Notes: generated by a model from the letters alone, not told the origin. DNA of 59,911 nucleotides from Alistipes sp. (GCA_017631255.1 JAGBTP010000006.1:1-59911), one strand, 5' to 3'; counted from the first letter of the stretch, positions 8,293 to 19,268 are shown. Numbers and translations are program-made.

Positions 8293-9228
8293 TTAGAGCA
8301 GGCCGCGACCCGACTTGTTGATGCGGCCGCTCTCGGTAAAGTCGGCAACGATCTTATCAAGGACACCATTTACGAAGTTGCTGCTCGTAGGTGACGAGTA
8401 GTACTTAGCGATGTCGATCCACTCGTCGAGGGTAACCTTAACGGGGATAGACTCGAAGTGGGTGAGCTCAACAATGGCAATAGAGATGATAAGGCTATCC
8501 ATAAATACCACGCGCTCAACATCCCAATTCTTTGAGTACTTGTCAACAATCTCTTGATTGTCGTCATACTGAACGAGGGTCTTTACAAGGAGGGTCTTGG
8601 CGAAGGCGAAGTCATCCTCGCTCTTGAACTTGGGCAATACCTTAACCTCGGTATGGCTACGCTTGAGGTGCTGTACGGTGCGGATAGCGAGGTACAGGGC
8701 AAAGCCGTAGTCGTCAGACCAGAAGAGCGACATCTCGTTTACGATATCTGCCAAAGCCTCGTCATCCTCGAGCCAAGCGAAGAACTCCTCGACAAACTTG
8801 CGGTCGTCGGTAAAGGTAGATACGGGGGCAGACATATAACGCTTATAGAAATCGGCCTCTATAAGACGGTTGTACACCTCCTTCGCAGCGTCTGGCTGTG
8901 TTGCCCAGCCAAGCTTGCGCGATGCGAGTACATCGTTTATAGAGTCGCTATTTGCAATAAGGTTAATCACAGCATTATCAACAAAGCGGCGATTTGGGTT
9001 GAGATCCTCATAGGTTGGCAGCTTCTTCTGCTTAGCCCACTCGATACGAGACTCGGCATAGCGTGCTACCTCCACGATGAAAGACATCATCTGGAAATAG
9101 AGGTCATAGGCTTTGTCAATAGATTCAACGAGATTCTTCTCCGAGGCCTTAAGGTTATCGGAGCCTGATTTTAGATGTGCGTAAAGTGTCTTAGCAACCT
9201 TTACTCTGAGCAATCTTCTACTCAACAT
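8293..9228 (-). CDS. nusB: Transcription antitermination factor NusB (long Bacteroidetes form)
   Basis: NusB with NusE (S10) binds boxA RNA and supports rRNA antitermination. The 311 residues are about twice the length of E. coli NusB, which is usual in Bacteroidetes. The N-terminal half (RLLRVKVAKTLYAHL) is helical and lineage-specific. The C-terminal half (about 165-300) holds the NusB fold, with DSLIISIAIVELTHFESIPVKV and the terminal FVNGVLDKI. It is the first gene of the minus-strand set with DUF1573. Confidence 0.9.
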   Translation of the reverse strand: MLSRRLLRVKVAKTLYAHLKSGSDNLKASEKNLVESIDKAYDLYFQMMSFIVEVARYAESRIEWAKQKKLPTYEDLNPNRRFVDNAVINLIANSDSINDVLASRKLGWATQPDAAKEVYNRLIEADFYKRYMSAPVSTFTDDRKFVEEFFAWLEDDEALADIVNEMSLFWSDDYGFALYLAIRTVQHLKRSHTEVKVLPKFKSEDDFAFAKTLLVKTLVQYDDNQEIVDKYSKNWDVERVVFMDSLIISIAIVELTHFESIPVKVTLDEWIDIAKYYSSPTSSNFVNGVLDKIVADFTESGRINKSGRGLL

Positions 9229-9265
9229 AACTAATGAACTGAATCGGTTAATGCTTAATGCGCCG

Positions 9266-9273
9266 CAAAGATA
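9266..9273 (-). promoter_or_regulatory. Probable -7 box of the nusB promoter
   Basis: TATCTTTG on the minus strand, 38 nt before the nusB ATG, matches TAnnTTTG. I do not see a TTG at the expected distance. Confidence 0.5.
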
Positions 9274-9391
9274 GTAAAAAAATGTGTAATACTGAAATAA
9301 AGATGACCATAAATTGAGCTGTGAGCAACAAATTATACCTTCGTCCCTGGGCTTTGGCTCGGTCGTTGAGCGAGTATCTTGAGAAAGGTAT

Positions 9392-9421
9392 TTGTTTTGT
9401 CGCCAATTTTTCGTATATTTG
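9392..9421 (+). promoter_or_regulatory. Promoter of the alcohol dehydrogenase gene
   Basis: TTG at 9392-9394, a 19-bp spacer and TATATTTG at 9414-9421 match the Bacteroidetes consensus, 36 nt before the ATG. Confidence 0.65.
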
Positions 9422-9457
9422 CAGATAGTAACAATCGAAACCTAAAACAATACTACG

Positions 9458-10627
9458 ATGAATAGCTTTGTATATAACATCCCGACGAAGGTGTATTTTG
9501 GCGAGAATCAGCTTGGCAATCTAACCAAGGAGCTCCTCAAGTTTGGTAAGCGTGTGCTTATGGCTTATGGAGGCGGCTCAATTAAGCGTATCGGTCTCTA
9601 CGATAAGGTGATTGGTGAACTTAATGCTGCTGGTATGGAGGTCTACGAGCTTGCGGGCATCGAACCAAACCCTCGTATCGAGTCGGTGCGTGCTGGCGTT
9701 AAGTTATGCAAGGAGCATAATATTGATGTGATTCTAGCCGTTGGCGGTGGCTCGACTATCGACGCTGCTAAGTTTATGGCGGCGGGCTCGTGTGTAGAGC
9801 ACGATCCCTGGGAGTTCTTCGGTGCAAATGCTAAGCCTATCGACAATGCGTTGCCAATCGTCACCATCCTTACTCTTGCGGCTACGGGTTCTGAAATGGA
9901 TACTGCGGGCGTAATATCAAATCTTGAGACGGGAGATAAGCTTGGTCGTTTGGCACCTGCGCTTCTTCCAAAGGTGTCGTTCCTCGACCCTACACTCACA
10001 TACTCTGTGAGCAAGTTCCAGACGGCGTGTGGTGCGGCGGACATTATGTCGCATATTATAGAGGTATATTTCAATACGCAGGTGGATCTGTTTATGCTCG
10101 ACTGTTTTATGGAGGGTATGCTCAAGACTATCGTTAAGTTTGCCCCTGAGGCACTTGCCGATCCAGAAAACTACGAGGCGCGCGCTAACCTTATGTGGAC
10201 ATCGTCGTGGGCAATCAATGGCTTTATCAATGGCGGTAAGCGTAAGGCGTGGAGCTGTCACCCTATGGAGCACGAGTTATCGGCTGTTTATGATATCACA
10301 CACGGCCTCGGCTTGGCAATCCTGACACCACGATGGATGGAGTACTGTCTCGATGAGAGTAATGTGGATAAGTATGTGCAGTATGGCGTCAATGTCTTTG
10401 GCATCGACTCGTCACTCGATAAGATGGACATCGCACGCCAGAGTATTCGCCTAACTGCTGAGTTCCTATTCGATACGCTTGGCCTCCAGCGCACATTTAC
10501 CGAGGTGGGTATCAAGCGTGAGGACTTTGAACTTATGGCTCGCAAGGCGTGCCGCTATGGCGAAATCAAGGGCTTCAAGACCCTCACTCAGGCAGATGTG
10601 GTTAATATATTTGAGATGTGCCTTTAG
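9458..10627 (+). CDS. Iron-containing alcohol dehydrogenase (YqhD/butanol dehydrogenase type)
   Basis: NAD(P)H-dependent group III alcohol dehydrogenase that reduces aldehydes to alcohols, or the reverse, in the cytoplasm. The N-terminal Rossmann-like part has VLMAYGGGS and AVGGGSTIDAAKF, which binds the dinucleotide phosphate. The C-terminal helical part carries the metal ligands: Asp and His in AADIMSHIIE (about 195-199) and two His in HPMEHELSAVYDITHG (about 270-285). The 389 residues match YqhD and BdhA rather than the shorter AdhB group. It stands alone behind its own promoter. The real substrate is unknown; detoxification of short aldehydes is the common role in this subgroup. Confidence 0.92.
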   Translation: MNSFVYNIPTKVYFGENQLGNLTKELLKFGKRVLMAYGGGSIKRIGLYDKVIGELNAAGMEVYELAGIEPNPRIESVRAGVKLCKEHNIDVILAVGGGSTIDAAKFMAAGSCVEHDPWEFFGANAKPIDNALPIVTILTLAATGSEMDTAGVISNLETGDKLGRLAPALLPKVSFLDPTLTYSVSKFQTACGAADIMSHIIEVYFNTQVDLFMLDCFMEGMLKTIVKFAPEALADPENYEARANLMWTSSWAINGFINGGKRKAWSCHPMEHELSAVYDITHGLGLAILTPRWMEYCLDESNVDKYVQYGVNVFGIDSSLDKMDIARQSIRLTAEFLFDTLGLQRTFTEVGIKREDFELMARKACRYGEIKGFKTLTQADVVNIFEMCL

Positions 10628-10646
10628 TAGCATATCTGTATAAATT

Positions 10647-10683
10647 AAAAATAGCGCAGCCTTGTTGCAGGTTGCGCTATTTT
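10647..10683. terminator. Bidirectional terminator
   Basis: Stem AAAATAGCGCA/TGCGCTATTTT, flanked by A on the left and T on the right, lies between two convergent genes. Confidence 0.85.
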
Positions 10684-10701
10684 GTTTATGATTGTGTGGA
10701 G

Positions 10702-12201
10702 TTACTCCTCAAGGTCAATGACAATCTCGTATGTGCTGTTAGGCTCGAAGTTGGGATTGTAAACAAGAAGGAAGTTCTCGTCCACAACAGCCTCCCATCC
10801 CTGGCCCTCGGCAAGGCAAGGTGACTTAAGACGCTCAGGGAAGAAGTAGCTAAATGGCAAGTCGAGGACATGCTCCTGCTTGAACTTATCGCCTTGCATA
10901 CGCTCCAGCGAGAAGTTGGCATTGGTGGTGATAGTTACGATGCACTTACCCTTACTAATGGTTGAAGTAATCTCGTAATCTCGTTCAGAGTCAATGCTCT
11001 GCAACATAATGCTCCACTTAGGGTCGCCGTAGTATGCCAACACATCACGATCGTGCCAGAAGCCCATCATATCCCAATCCTGAGCGCTGTCAATATCGAC
11101 CTCACGACCAAGCTCCTGCGATAAGCGCTCCGCTGCGGTTGTAAGCTCCTCCCAGAAGCCGTCGCAGTAGTTGTATGGCTCGTTGAGTAGACCTGGAGTC
11201 CAGGCGTTGTGCTGGTGGAGAAAGTCCTGCTGGTTGAGATATACCGCCTCGGCAAGGGTATAGCGATGTGGATTTGTAACCCAATACTTAAGTGCGCCCC
11301 AGCCGCTGCGACCGTGCCATGTGGTGACAACATAACCAATCATCGTTGCGGCATTTGAGCCATTCATCCACGCCGCAGCCATACTCTCAGCCGTGTTGTT
11401 CATATCGCCGATAAGGCAGTTACCAACAGCGGTGTAGACTCTGCGCTTGCCCGACTCGTTGATGAAGCGCTCCTCGCCAGTAAAAATATTCTCGGAGTAG
11501 AGCTTGCCATCGCGTGGTTTGAGGTTGCCGAGTGAGTATGGCATCTCGAGGTTCTTTTGCGTAGCGTGTGCAGCGGTGACAATAAGGTCTGGGTCGTAGG
11601 CCTCATAAAGCTCACAGAACTTGTCCAATACCTGCTCCTTTTCGACCATCGAGGTCACAATCTCAGCATCACGACCATTTTTATATCCCCAAAGGCCACG
11701 GGTATGGTCGTCGACCCACGCGTAGTTGTCAAACCACTTTGCCGAGTTGAGCTCCATAATGGTTGCTACGGCATCCTTGATTACAAGTGGCTCGGTGCTA
11801 TTGTTGACCATCTTCATAGCCGCCTCAGCATTGTAGCCGGTGATGATACCCCAGAGGTAGTCGCCGTAGATGTCGCTATCCATCTCGCGACACATACGGT
11901 GAAGATCCATAACATATTCGCTGCCAATATTTTCAGGCTTGTCGACAATGGCCACATAGCGAGGGTATGCCTCGATAATCTGTGTCAACGCCTCACGAGG
12001 CTCAGTGGTGAAGGTTACGATGTCGGCATTGTGCTTTGTGGCGATAGCATTTGCCACCTCTGCCCACTCAGCATCCTGCATCACGCCCTCCGACGCTATG
12101 ACCAAGTAGTCGCTCTTTGTACGGTCACCGGCCGTAGCAACGAAGTACATCACTAAGCCGAAAAGCATACAGACGATCGTATAAAGTATGTTTCGTTTCA
12201 T
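10702..12201 (-). CDS. Exported protein of unknown function with a possible clan-CD (gingipain-like) protease core
   Basis: 499 residues beginning with a signal peptide or anchor (ILYTIVCMLFGLVMYFVATA). I do not recognise a characterised family. The middle shows alternating beta strands and helices. It contains LIVTAAHAT (His near 212) and, 50 residues later, VYTAVGNCLIGD (Cys near 262). A His after a hydrophobic strand followed by a Cys after the next strand is the arrangement of clan-CD cysteine peptidases such as gingipains, so a peptidase role is possible but unproven. The last 80 residues look like an Ig-type beta domain, as seen after the gingipain catalytic domain. The gene starts 2 nt after udk and probably belongs to a gyrB-udk operon. 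Confidence 0.6.
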   Translation of the reverse strand: MKRNILYTIVCMLFGLVMYFVATAGDRTKSDYLVIASEGVMQDAEWAEVANAIATKHNADIVTFTTEPREALTQIIEAYPRYVAIVDKPENIGSEYVMDLHRMCREMDSDIYGDYLWGIITGYNAEAAMKMVNNSTEPLVIKDAVATIMELNSAKWFDNYAWVDDHTRGLWGYKNGRDAEIVTSMVEKEQVLDKFCELYEAYDPDLIVTAAHATQKNLEMPYSLGNLKPRDGKLYSENIFTGEERFINESGKRRVYTAVGNCLIGDMNNTAESMAAAWMNGSNAATMIGYVVTTWHGRSGWGALKYWVTNPHRYTLAEAVYLNQQDFLHQHNAWTPGLLNEPYNYCDGFWEELTTAAERLSQELGREVDIDSAQDWDMMGFWHDRDVLAYYGDPKWSIMLQSIDSERDYEITSTISKGKCIVTITTNANFSLERMQGDKFKQEHVLDLPFSYFFPERLKSPCLAEGQGWEAVVDENFLLVYNPNFEPNSTYEIVIDLEE

Positions 12202-12203
12202 AG

Positions 12204-12824
12204 TTACTCTTTATTAATTAGTGAGCGGATATTTTCGATAAGCATACCCACTGCGACGGAGTTGAAGCCGCCCTCAGGGATGATGACATCTGCATACTTC
12301 TTCGATGGCTCGACAAACTCCTCGTGCATAGGCTTAACCGTCGTGGTATATTGGTCGATGACAGACTGCATCGTGCGGCCACGCTCGCATACATCTCTAA
12401 GGATGCGGCGGGCAAGGCGTACATCGGCATCGGTATCAACGAATACCTTGATGTCCATCAGATCTCTAAGCTCCTTGTGCTCAAAGATAAGGATGCCGTC
12501 AACTATAATAACCCTTGAGGGCTTAACGAGCACCGTATCCTCGGTGCGGTTATGCTCGACAAATGAGTAAACGGGGTGCTCGATTGGCACATTCAACTTG
12601 AGTGTGCGGATGTGTTCGACAAGCATATCGGTATCGAATGCCGCAGGGTGGTCGTAGTTGAGCTTGGTGCGCTCCTCGTATGTCAGTTCAGGGTGAGCCT
12701 TGTAATAGTAGTCGTGGCATAGCGTTGCCACATCGTCGTTTTTGAACGCCTCCTGTAAGCGTTTTACAAGTGTCGACTTACCAGAGCCTGTGCCACCTGC
12801 AACTCCAATAACTGTAACTTTCAT
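12204..12824 (-). CDS. udk: Uridine kinase
   Basis: Phosphorylates uridine and cytidine to UMP and CMP in pyrimidine salvage. The P-loop GVAGGTGSGKSTL lies at residues 6-18, with DYYYKAHPELTYEERTKLNYDHPAAFD following, the nucleoside-binding region, and a lid RRILRDVCERGR. At 206 residues it matches bacterial Udk. I chose the ATG at 12824 because the P-loop then begins at residue 6; the ATG 42 nt upstream adds residues that fit no Udk start. It lies 54 nt after gyrB and 2 nt before the unknown exported protein. Confidence 0.93.
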   Translation of the reverse strand: MKVTVIGVAGGTGSGKSTLVKRLQEAFKNDDVATLCHDYYYKAHPELTYEERTKLNYDHPAAFDTDMLVEHIRTLKLNVPIEHPVYSFVEHNRTEDTVLVKPSRVIIVDGILIFEHKELRDLMDIKVFVDTDADVRLARRILRDVCERGRTMQSVIDQYTTTVKPMHEEFVEPSKKYADVIIPEGGFNSVAVGMLIENIRSLINKE

Positions 12825-12878
12825 AGTGGTATATCTTTTATAATTAAGGGTCACGCAAATGCGCAACCCCTAAATTTA

Positions 12879-14849
<1,971 letters not shown>

Positions 14850-14876
14850 TTATTTATATATTCTATATAAAACGCA

Positions 14877-14907
14877 CAAAGATAGCAAATAAAATCGCAA
14901 TATGCAA
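14877..14907 (-). promoter_or_regulatory. Promoter of gyrB
   Basis: Minus strand: TATCTTTG at 14884-14877, preceded by a 20-bp spacer and TTG at 14907-14905. The transcript would start about 30 nt before the ATG. Confidence 0.65.
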
Positions 14908-15031
14908 ATATTTCGCTATCTAAGATTCTTGAAACCTTGACCTTGCAATTTGCTCGCTTGCACCTTATGTCGAGCTTCAGCTCTCTCGTCGGTAATATTC
15001 TACCGCTCGGTGAAAAAATATGACGAGTAAG

Positions 15032-15062
15032 TTGCATTTTATGCATAAAATGTTTAATTTTG
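15032..15062 (+). promoter_or_regulatory. Promoter of the HAD phosphatase gene with an 18-bp palindrome in its spacer
   Basis: TTG at 15032-15034, a 20-bp spacer and TAATTTTG at 15055-15062 give a consensus promoter. Positions 15035-15052 form a perfect palindrome, CATTTTATGCATAAAATG, which fills the spacer and is well placed for a dimeric regulator. The -7 box ends 6 nt before the ATG, so the mRNA should have almost no leader. Confidence 0.7.
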
Positions 15063-15068
15063 TGTGAT

Positions 15069-15668
15069 ATGAACGAGATTAAAAATGTTGTTTTCGACTT
15101 AGGAGGAGTGGTATTCGCTCGTGATCCTCGCAAGTTTGAGCCCGAATTTATAAAGTTTTTTTCATACATAATGCTGCCTGAGATGCCTCGCTTCTGGGAG
15201 GAGTATGATAGGGGTATGAGTACTTATGATGAGGTGATTACAAATCTTGCAGAGTACAATTCGTGCGACAGAGAGCTTGCCGAAAAGAACCTCCGTCGCT
15301 CGATACTAACTCAGGAGGAGATACCCGCAACCAAGAGCCTCGTAGAAGCTCTCAAGGCAGCTGGTTATAGACTCTATGTGCTGTCGAATATGTCGCTTGA
15401 GTTTATAGAGTTCCTTCATACCAAGGAGGTCTACAAAAATTTCGAGGGCGAGGTGGTGTCGTGCTACGAGCATATCATAAAACCTGAGGCTGAGATATAC
15501 AAAATTCTCGTCGATAGGTATCAGCTAAACGAGGCGGAGACGCTCTTTATTGATGATCGCAAGGCTAACATCGAGGCGGCGATAGAGTCGGGTTGGCAGG
15601 GCTTCCATTTCGATGCTCATAACCCAAATGAGAGTTGCGATAAGTTGCGCAGTATGTTGCTAAAGTAA
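15069..15668 (+). CDS. HAD-superfamily phosphatase (YihX-like)
   Basis: 199-residue HAD hydrolase. Motif I is VVFDLGGVVF with the nucleophile Asp near residue 10; the DxG form of this motif is shared with E. coli YihX, a glucose-1-phosphatase. Motif II is YVLSNMS, and motifs III/IV are KPEAEIYKIL and TLFIDDRKANIEAA. The cap is the small helical type. I start at the ATG 15069; the TTG at 15060 overlaps the promoter box and is unlikely to be used. The next gene is a 4-alpha-glucanotransferase, so a role in glucose-1-phosphate or glycogen turnover is plausible but is inference. Confidence 0.85.
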   Translation: MNEIKNVVFDLGGVVFARDPRKFEPEFIKFFSYIMLPEMPRFWEEYDRGMSTYDEVITNLAEYNSCDRELAEKNLRRSILTQEEIPATKSLVEALKAAGYRLYVLSNMSLEFIEFLHTKEVYKNFEGEVVSCYEHIIKPEAEIYKILVDRYQLNEAETLFIDDRKANIEAAIESGWQGFHFDAHNPNESCDKLRSMLLK

Positions 15669-15764
15669 AACGGTATGTTGCAAAAGCTAATATGTTGTTT
15701 TATTGTAAATTAGTAGGGTTTGATACGGTTGAAAAACACAATAACAATTATTATATAAATAAGT

Positions 15765-18218
15765 ATGATACTAAATCTTAGATTAGAGTACCAGACACCT
15801 TATGGCCAGGAGCTGTATGTTGTCGTAGGTGCTGAGAAGGAGAAGTCTTATGCTATGCAGTACCTCGGCGATAGCGTGTGGGGAGCTGAGCTTAAGCTTG
15901 CCGCCGCTACTGAGTTGGTGTATCGCTATGAGGTACGCTATGGTAGCGAGGTGGTGCGTAAGGAGTGGGGTGCTAAGCATTCGCTCGTGCTCGATAAGAA
16001 GGCTACTGAGGTGCGCATCTTGGATAAGTGGCACGCTATGCCTGTGGACCGCTCATTCCACTCGTCGATGTTTGTCGATGGTGTATTCCATCGCGAGAAG
16101 GCTAAGAAGGTTCAGGCTGCTGCCGCAGGCTACCTTACCATTCGTGCCGATGTTGCCGTAGTGCGCTCGTCGCAGAGCCTCGTCCTTGTGGGAAGCTGCA
16201 AGGCGCTAGGTAATTGGAATGTAGCTAAGGGCGTCGTTATGAACGATGCCGATGCGCCTATCTGGAGTGCACGCATCAAGGCTCCAAAGGAGGGCTTTGC
16301 ATATAAGTTCGTGATTGTTGATACAGCGTCGGGCAATGTTGTTGCTTGGCAGGCGGGCGAGAATTACTACTACAACGAGACTATGAAGGAGGGCGAGTCG
16401 CTCGTAGTCGACGGTCTTACACCTCAGTTTGATATGGCACCTTGGCGTGGTGCAGGTGTGGCAATTCCTGTGTTCTCACTCCGCTCTAAGTCGAGCTTCG
16501 GTGTTGGTGAGTTCAACGATATCAAGTTGATGGTCGACTGGGCTGCCGCTACGGGTCAGTCAATCATTCAGATTCTGCCTATCAACGACACCACAATGAC
16601 TGGCACTTGGCAGGACTCATATCCATACAACGCTAACTCTACATTTGCGCTCCACCCACAGTTCCTCCATCTCCCAGCAGTTGGTGAGCTTAAGGATAAG
16701 GAGGCGTCAGCACGCTTCGAGACACTCGGCAAGGAGCTTAACATCTTGCCAAATGTGGACTACGAGCGCGTGAACAACGCTAAGCAAGAGTACTTGCACC
16801 TCGTATTCGAGCAGGAGGGTAAGAAGACCCTCGCATCGAAGGAGTTTAAGGCCTTTATGGTAGCTAACGAGGAGTGGCTTCGTCCTTACGCCGTATTCTG
16901 CGCATTGCGTGACGAGAAGGGTACGCCAGACTTCAGCAAGTGGGGTGCTATGGCTAAGTATAGTAAGGCCAAGGCTGCGAAGTATGAGAAGGAGCACAGC
17001 GATGCCGTTGCTTACAACTACTTCGTTCAGTATCACCTCTCTAAGCAGCTTCGTGAGGTGCGCGACTATGCACACTCTAAGGGTGTAGTTTTGAAGGGCG
17101 ATATTCCAATCGGTATCTCTCGCACCAGCGTCGACGCTTGGGTATATCCTGAACTCTTCCATATGAACTCATCGGCGGGTGCTCCACCAGATGACTTCTC
17201 GGTTATGGGTCAGAACTGGGGTTTCCCAACATACAACTGGGCTAAGATGGCTGAGGATGGCTATGCGTGGTGGAAGGCTCGCTTTGTGAAGATGGCGGAG
17301 TACTTCGACGCATATCGTATCGACCACATCTTGGGCTTCTTCCGTATCTGGGAGATTCCACTCGACGCAGTAAACGCACTTCTTGGTCGCTTCAATCCTG
17401 CGTTGCCATATAGCTATGAGGAGATCTCATCTTACGGTTTCCGCTTTGAGGATTGGCATAGAGGTAATATTGCAGAGACTGACAATGTACTCTTCGTAGA
17501 GGACGCTATTCAGAAGGGTAAGTTCCACCCACGCATCTCAGCATACAACACCGACTGCTACAAGTGGCTTGCTGATGATCAGAAGGAGGCTTACAACCGC
17601 TTGTATAACGACTTCTTCTATCGCCGTCACAACGACTTCTGGAAGTGGGAGGCGCTCAAGAAGTTGCCACCACTCACCGAGGCTACGGGTATGCTCGTAT
17701 GCGGTGAGGACCTCGGTATGATTCCTGATTGCGTGCCTTCGGTGATGTCGGGTGAGCAGATTTTGTCGCTCGAGATTCAGCGTATGCCTAAGGATCCTAA
17801 GGTGGAGTTTGGTTCTACATACGACTACCCATACCTCTCAATTTGTACTACCGGCACACACGATATGAATCCATTGCGTGCTTGGTGGGAGGAGGATAGA
17901 GGCGTGACACAGCGCTTCTACAACCATGTTCTCGGTGCTTGGGGCGAGGCTCCTTACTTCTGCGAGCCTTGGATTTGCGAGCAGGTGGTGTCTATGCACC
18001 TTAAGTCGCCAGCAATGCTCACTGTATTGCCATGGCAGGATTGGATAGCTATGGATGGCTCGCTCCGCAGAGAGAATCCACACGATGAGCGAATCAATGT
18101 GCCTGCGAACTCACGCCACTACTGGCGCTATCGTATGCATATGTTCATTGAGGAGCTTCTCGAGTCGGAGGATCTAAACAAGATGATCAGTCAGAAAATC
18201 GCAGAGTCGGGTCGTTAA
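15765..18218 (+). CDS. malQ: 4-alpha-glucanotransferase (GH77) with two starch-binding modules
   Basis: Disproportionating enzyme that transfers alpha-1,4-glucan segments between maltodextrins, used in starch and glycogen metabolism. The N-terminus holds two CBM20-like modules (about 1-90 and 120-230; LVLVGSCKALGNWNVAKGV is the second). The GH77 barrel follows (WRGAGVAIPVFSLRSKSSFGVGEF onward). Catalytic residues are present: nucleophile Asp520 in YRIDH, acid/base Glu648 in CGEDLGMIP, and Asp700 in TGTHDMNPLRAWWEE. The tandem CBM20 plus GH77 layout is common in Bacteroidetes and plants (DPE2-like). No signal peptide is present, so it is cytoplasmic. The start is the ATG at 15765. Confidence 0.93.
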   Translation: MILNLRLEYQTPYGQELYVVVGAEKEKSYAMQYLGDSVWGAELKLAAATELVYRYEVRYGSEVVRKEWGAKHSLVLDKKATEVRILDKWHAMPVDRSFHSSMFVDGVFHREKAKKVQAAAAGYLTIRADVAVVRSSQSLVLVGSCKALGNWNVAKGVVMNDADAPIWSARIKAPKEGFAYKFVIVDTASGNVVAWQAGENYYYNETMKEGESLVVDGLTPQFDMAPWRGAGVAIPVFSLRSKSSFGVGEFNDIKLMVDWAAATGQSIIQILPINDTTMTGTWQDSYPYNANSTFALHPQFLHLPAVGELKDKEASARFETLGKELNILPNVDYERVNNAKQEYLHLVFEQEGKKTLASKEFKAFMVANEEWLRPYAVFCALRDEKGTPDFSKWGAMAKYSKAKAAKYEKEHSDAVAYNYFVQYHLSKQLREVRDYAHSKGVVLKGDIPIGISRTSVDAWVYPELFHMNSSAGAPPDDFSVMGQNWGFPTYNWAKMAEDGYAWWKARFVKMAEYFDAYRIDHILGFFRIWEIPLDAVNALLGRFNPALPYSYEEISSYGFRFEDWHRGNIAETDNVLFVEDAIQKGKFHPRISAYNTDCYKWLADDQKEAYNRLYNDFFYRRHNDFWKWEALKKLPPLTEATGMLVCGEDLGMIPDCVPSVMSGEQILSLEIQRMPKDPKVEFGSTYDYPYLSICTTGTHDMNPLRAWWEEDRGVTQRFYNHVLGAWGEAPYFCEPWICEQVVSMHLKSPAMLTVLPWQDWIAMDGSLRRENPHDERINVPANSRHYWRYRMHMFIEELLESEDLNKMISQKIAESGR

Positions 18219-18238
18219 AAGAGTCGATATACATTGAG

Positions 18239-18267
18239 GAGGGTTGCAGAGATGCGACCCTCTTTTG
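18239..18267 (+). terminator. Terminator after malQ
   Basis: Stem GAGGG/CCCTC with an inner GCA/TGC pairing, followed by TTTTGTT. Confidence 0.75.
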
Positions 18268-18444
18268 TTATAAAGTGGAGCTGAAATTTTGTATCTCTAC
18301 AAAATATTGTAACTTTGTAGCACGATAGTCGCCAATAGCGTGACTGTCGAGATTATTGTAGTGTGATGCTGCGACGAAATAGTGAGTAATGGCGGGCGCT
18401 AAATGATATATGCGGCAATGAGGTAGACTCATAGCCGCATATGG

Positions 18445-18519
18445 TGGTGACTCCGAAAGGATTCGAACCTTCATCGTAAGAACCGGAATCTTAAATTCTA
18501 TCCATTGAACTACGGAGCC
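18445..18519 (-). tRNA. tRNA-Arg (anticodon CCG)
   Basis: The minus strand folds into a full cloverleaf: acceptor GGCTCCG/CGGAGTC, anticodon loop TTCCGGT (anticodon CCG, reads CGG), T loop TTCGAAT. The 3' end continues with encoded CCA after discriminator A. It stands alone in the 380-base gap between malQ and the next regulator gene; apart from it and its promoter I see nothing else there. Confidence 0.92.
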
Positions 18520-18525
18520 GTAGCG

Positions 18526-18556
18526 CAAAGATATTACTTTTTTTTAATATCGACAA
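18526..18556 (-). promoter_or_regulatory. Promoter of tRNA-Arg
   Basis: Minus strand: TATCTTTG at 18533-18526, a 20-bp spacer and TTG at 18556-18554. The box ends 6 nt before the mature tRNA, so transcription should start at or next to the tRNA 5' end. Confidence 0.7.
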
Positions 18557-18600
18557 TAATCGAGCAGAATAGAGTAGACAAGTGAAGAATTTATTTCTCA

Positions 18601-19239
18601 ATGACAAATAAGTTTAATAATTGGGAGAGACTATCTCAGGTGATTGAGCGCTTTGGTGTTACCATAAACCAATTTGCTAAGATCGTCGGCCTGCAACGCT
18701 CCGAGACGCTGTACCATATTCGTAAGGGTACCTTTGGTATCTCGGCAGATCTGGCCGATCGCATTGTTGCTGCCGATAGCAATATCGACCGCACTTGGTT
18801 GTTGTCGGGCGTAGGCAATATGCTGCGCAGCGAGCCTGTGGCGTGTGAGAAGTTGCCGTTTTATCGTTGTGAGATGGAGGGCATTCTTGCCGAAATTGAG
18901 AACTACCCAAGCGATGGAGAGATGAATGTGCCTTATAGTACGGGTAGCGACTATGTGGTGCGTTCCTTCTCGAAGGCAATGAGCGACACGGTGACTGCTG
19001 CTAATGATCTCTTCCTCAAGCGTGTTGATAAAATCGAGGATGTGGTGCAGGGCAACGAGTATGTGTTGCAGGTGAGTAATAAGATTCTATGGCGCAGGGT
19101 GCGATTCGTGAAGGATAATCCACGACGCTGGCGTTTGGTATCGGATAATAGAACCGACTTCCCCGATATATATGTAAATGTAGAGGATGTCGTTAAGGCG
19201 TGGCGTGTGATGGCGCGCGTTGCAATCCTTGAGAGCTAA
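18601..19239 (+). CDS. HTH (XRE-type) regulator with a LexA/CI-like C-terminal domain
   Basis: 212 residues. The N-terminal helix-turn-helix (about 8-70) has INQFAKIVGLQRSETLYHIRKGTFGISADLADRIV, then DRTWLLSGVGNML, a pattern common to Bacteroidetes XRE regulators with S24-type C-termini. The C-terminal half (about 125-200) has beta strands such as NEYVLQVSNKILWRRV that resemble the S24 fold, but I do not find the usual GDSM serine motif, so self-cleavage is doubtful. It sits 29 nt before lgt and may be co-transcribed. The target is unknown. Confidence 0.7.
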   Translation: MTNKFNNWERLSQVIERFGVTINQFAKIVGLQRSETLYHIRKGTFGISADLADRIVAADSNIDRTWLLSGVGNMLRSEPVACEKLPFYRCEMEGILAEIENYPSDGEMNVPYSTGSDYVVRSFSKAMSDTVTAANDLFLKRVDKIEDVVQGNEYVLQVSNKILWRRVRFVKDNPRRWRLVSDNRTDFPDIYVNVEDVVKAWRVMARVAILES

Positions 19240-19268
19240 AAGAGTAAACGGTAAACTGAAAAATAGGT

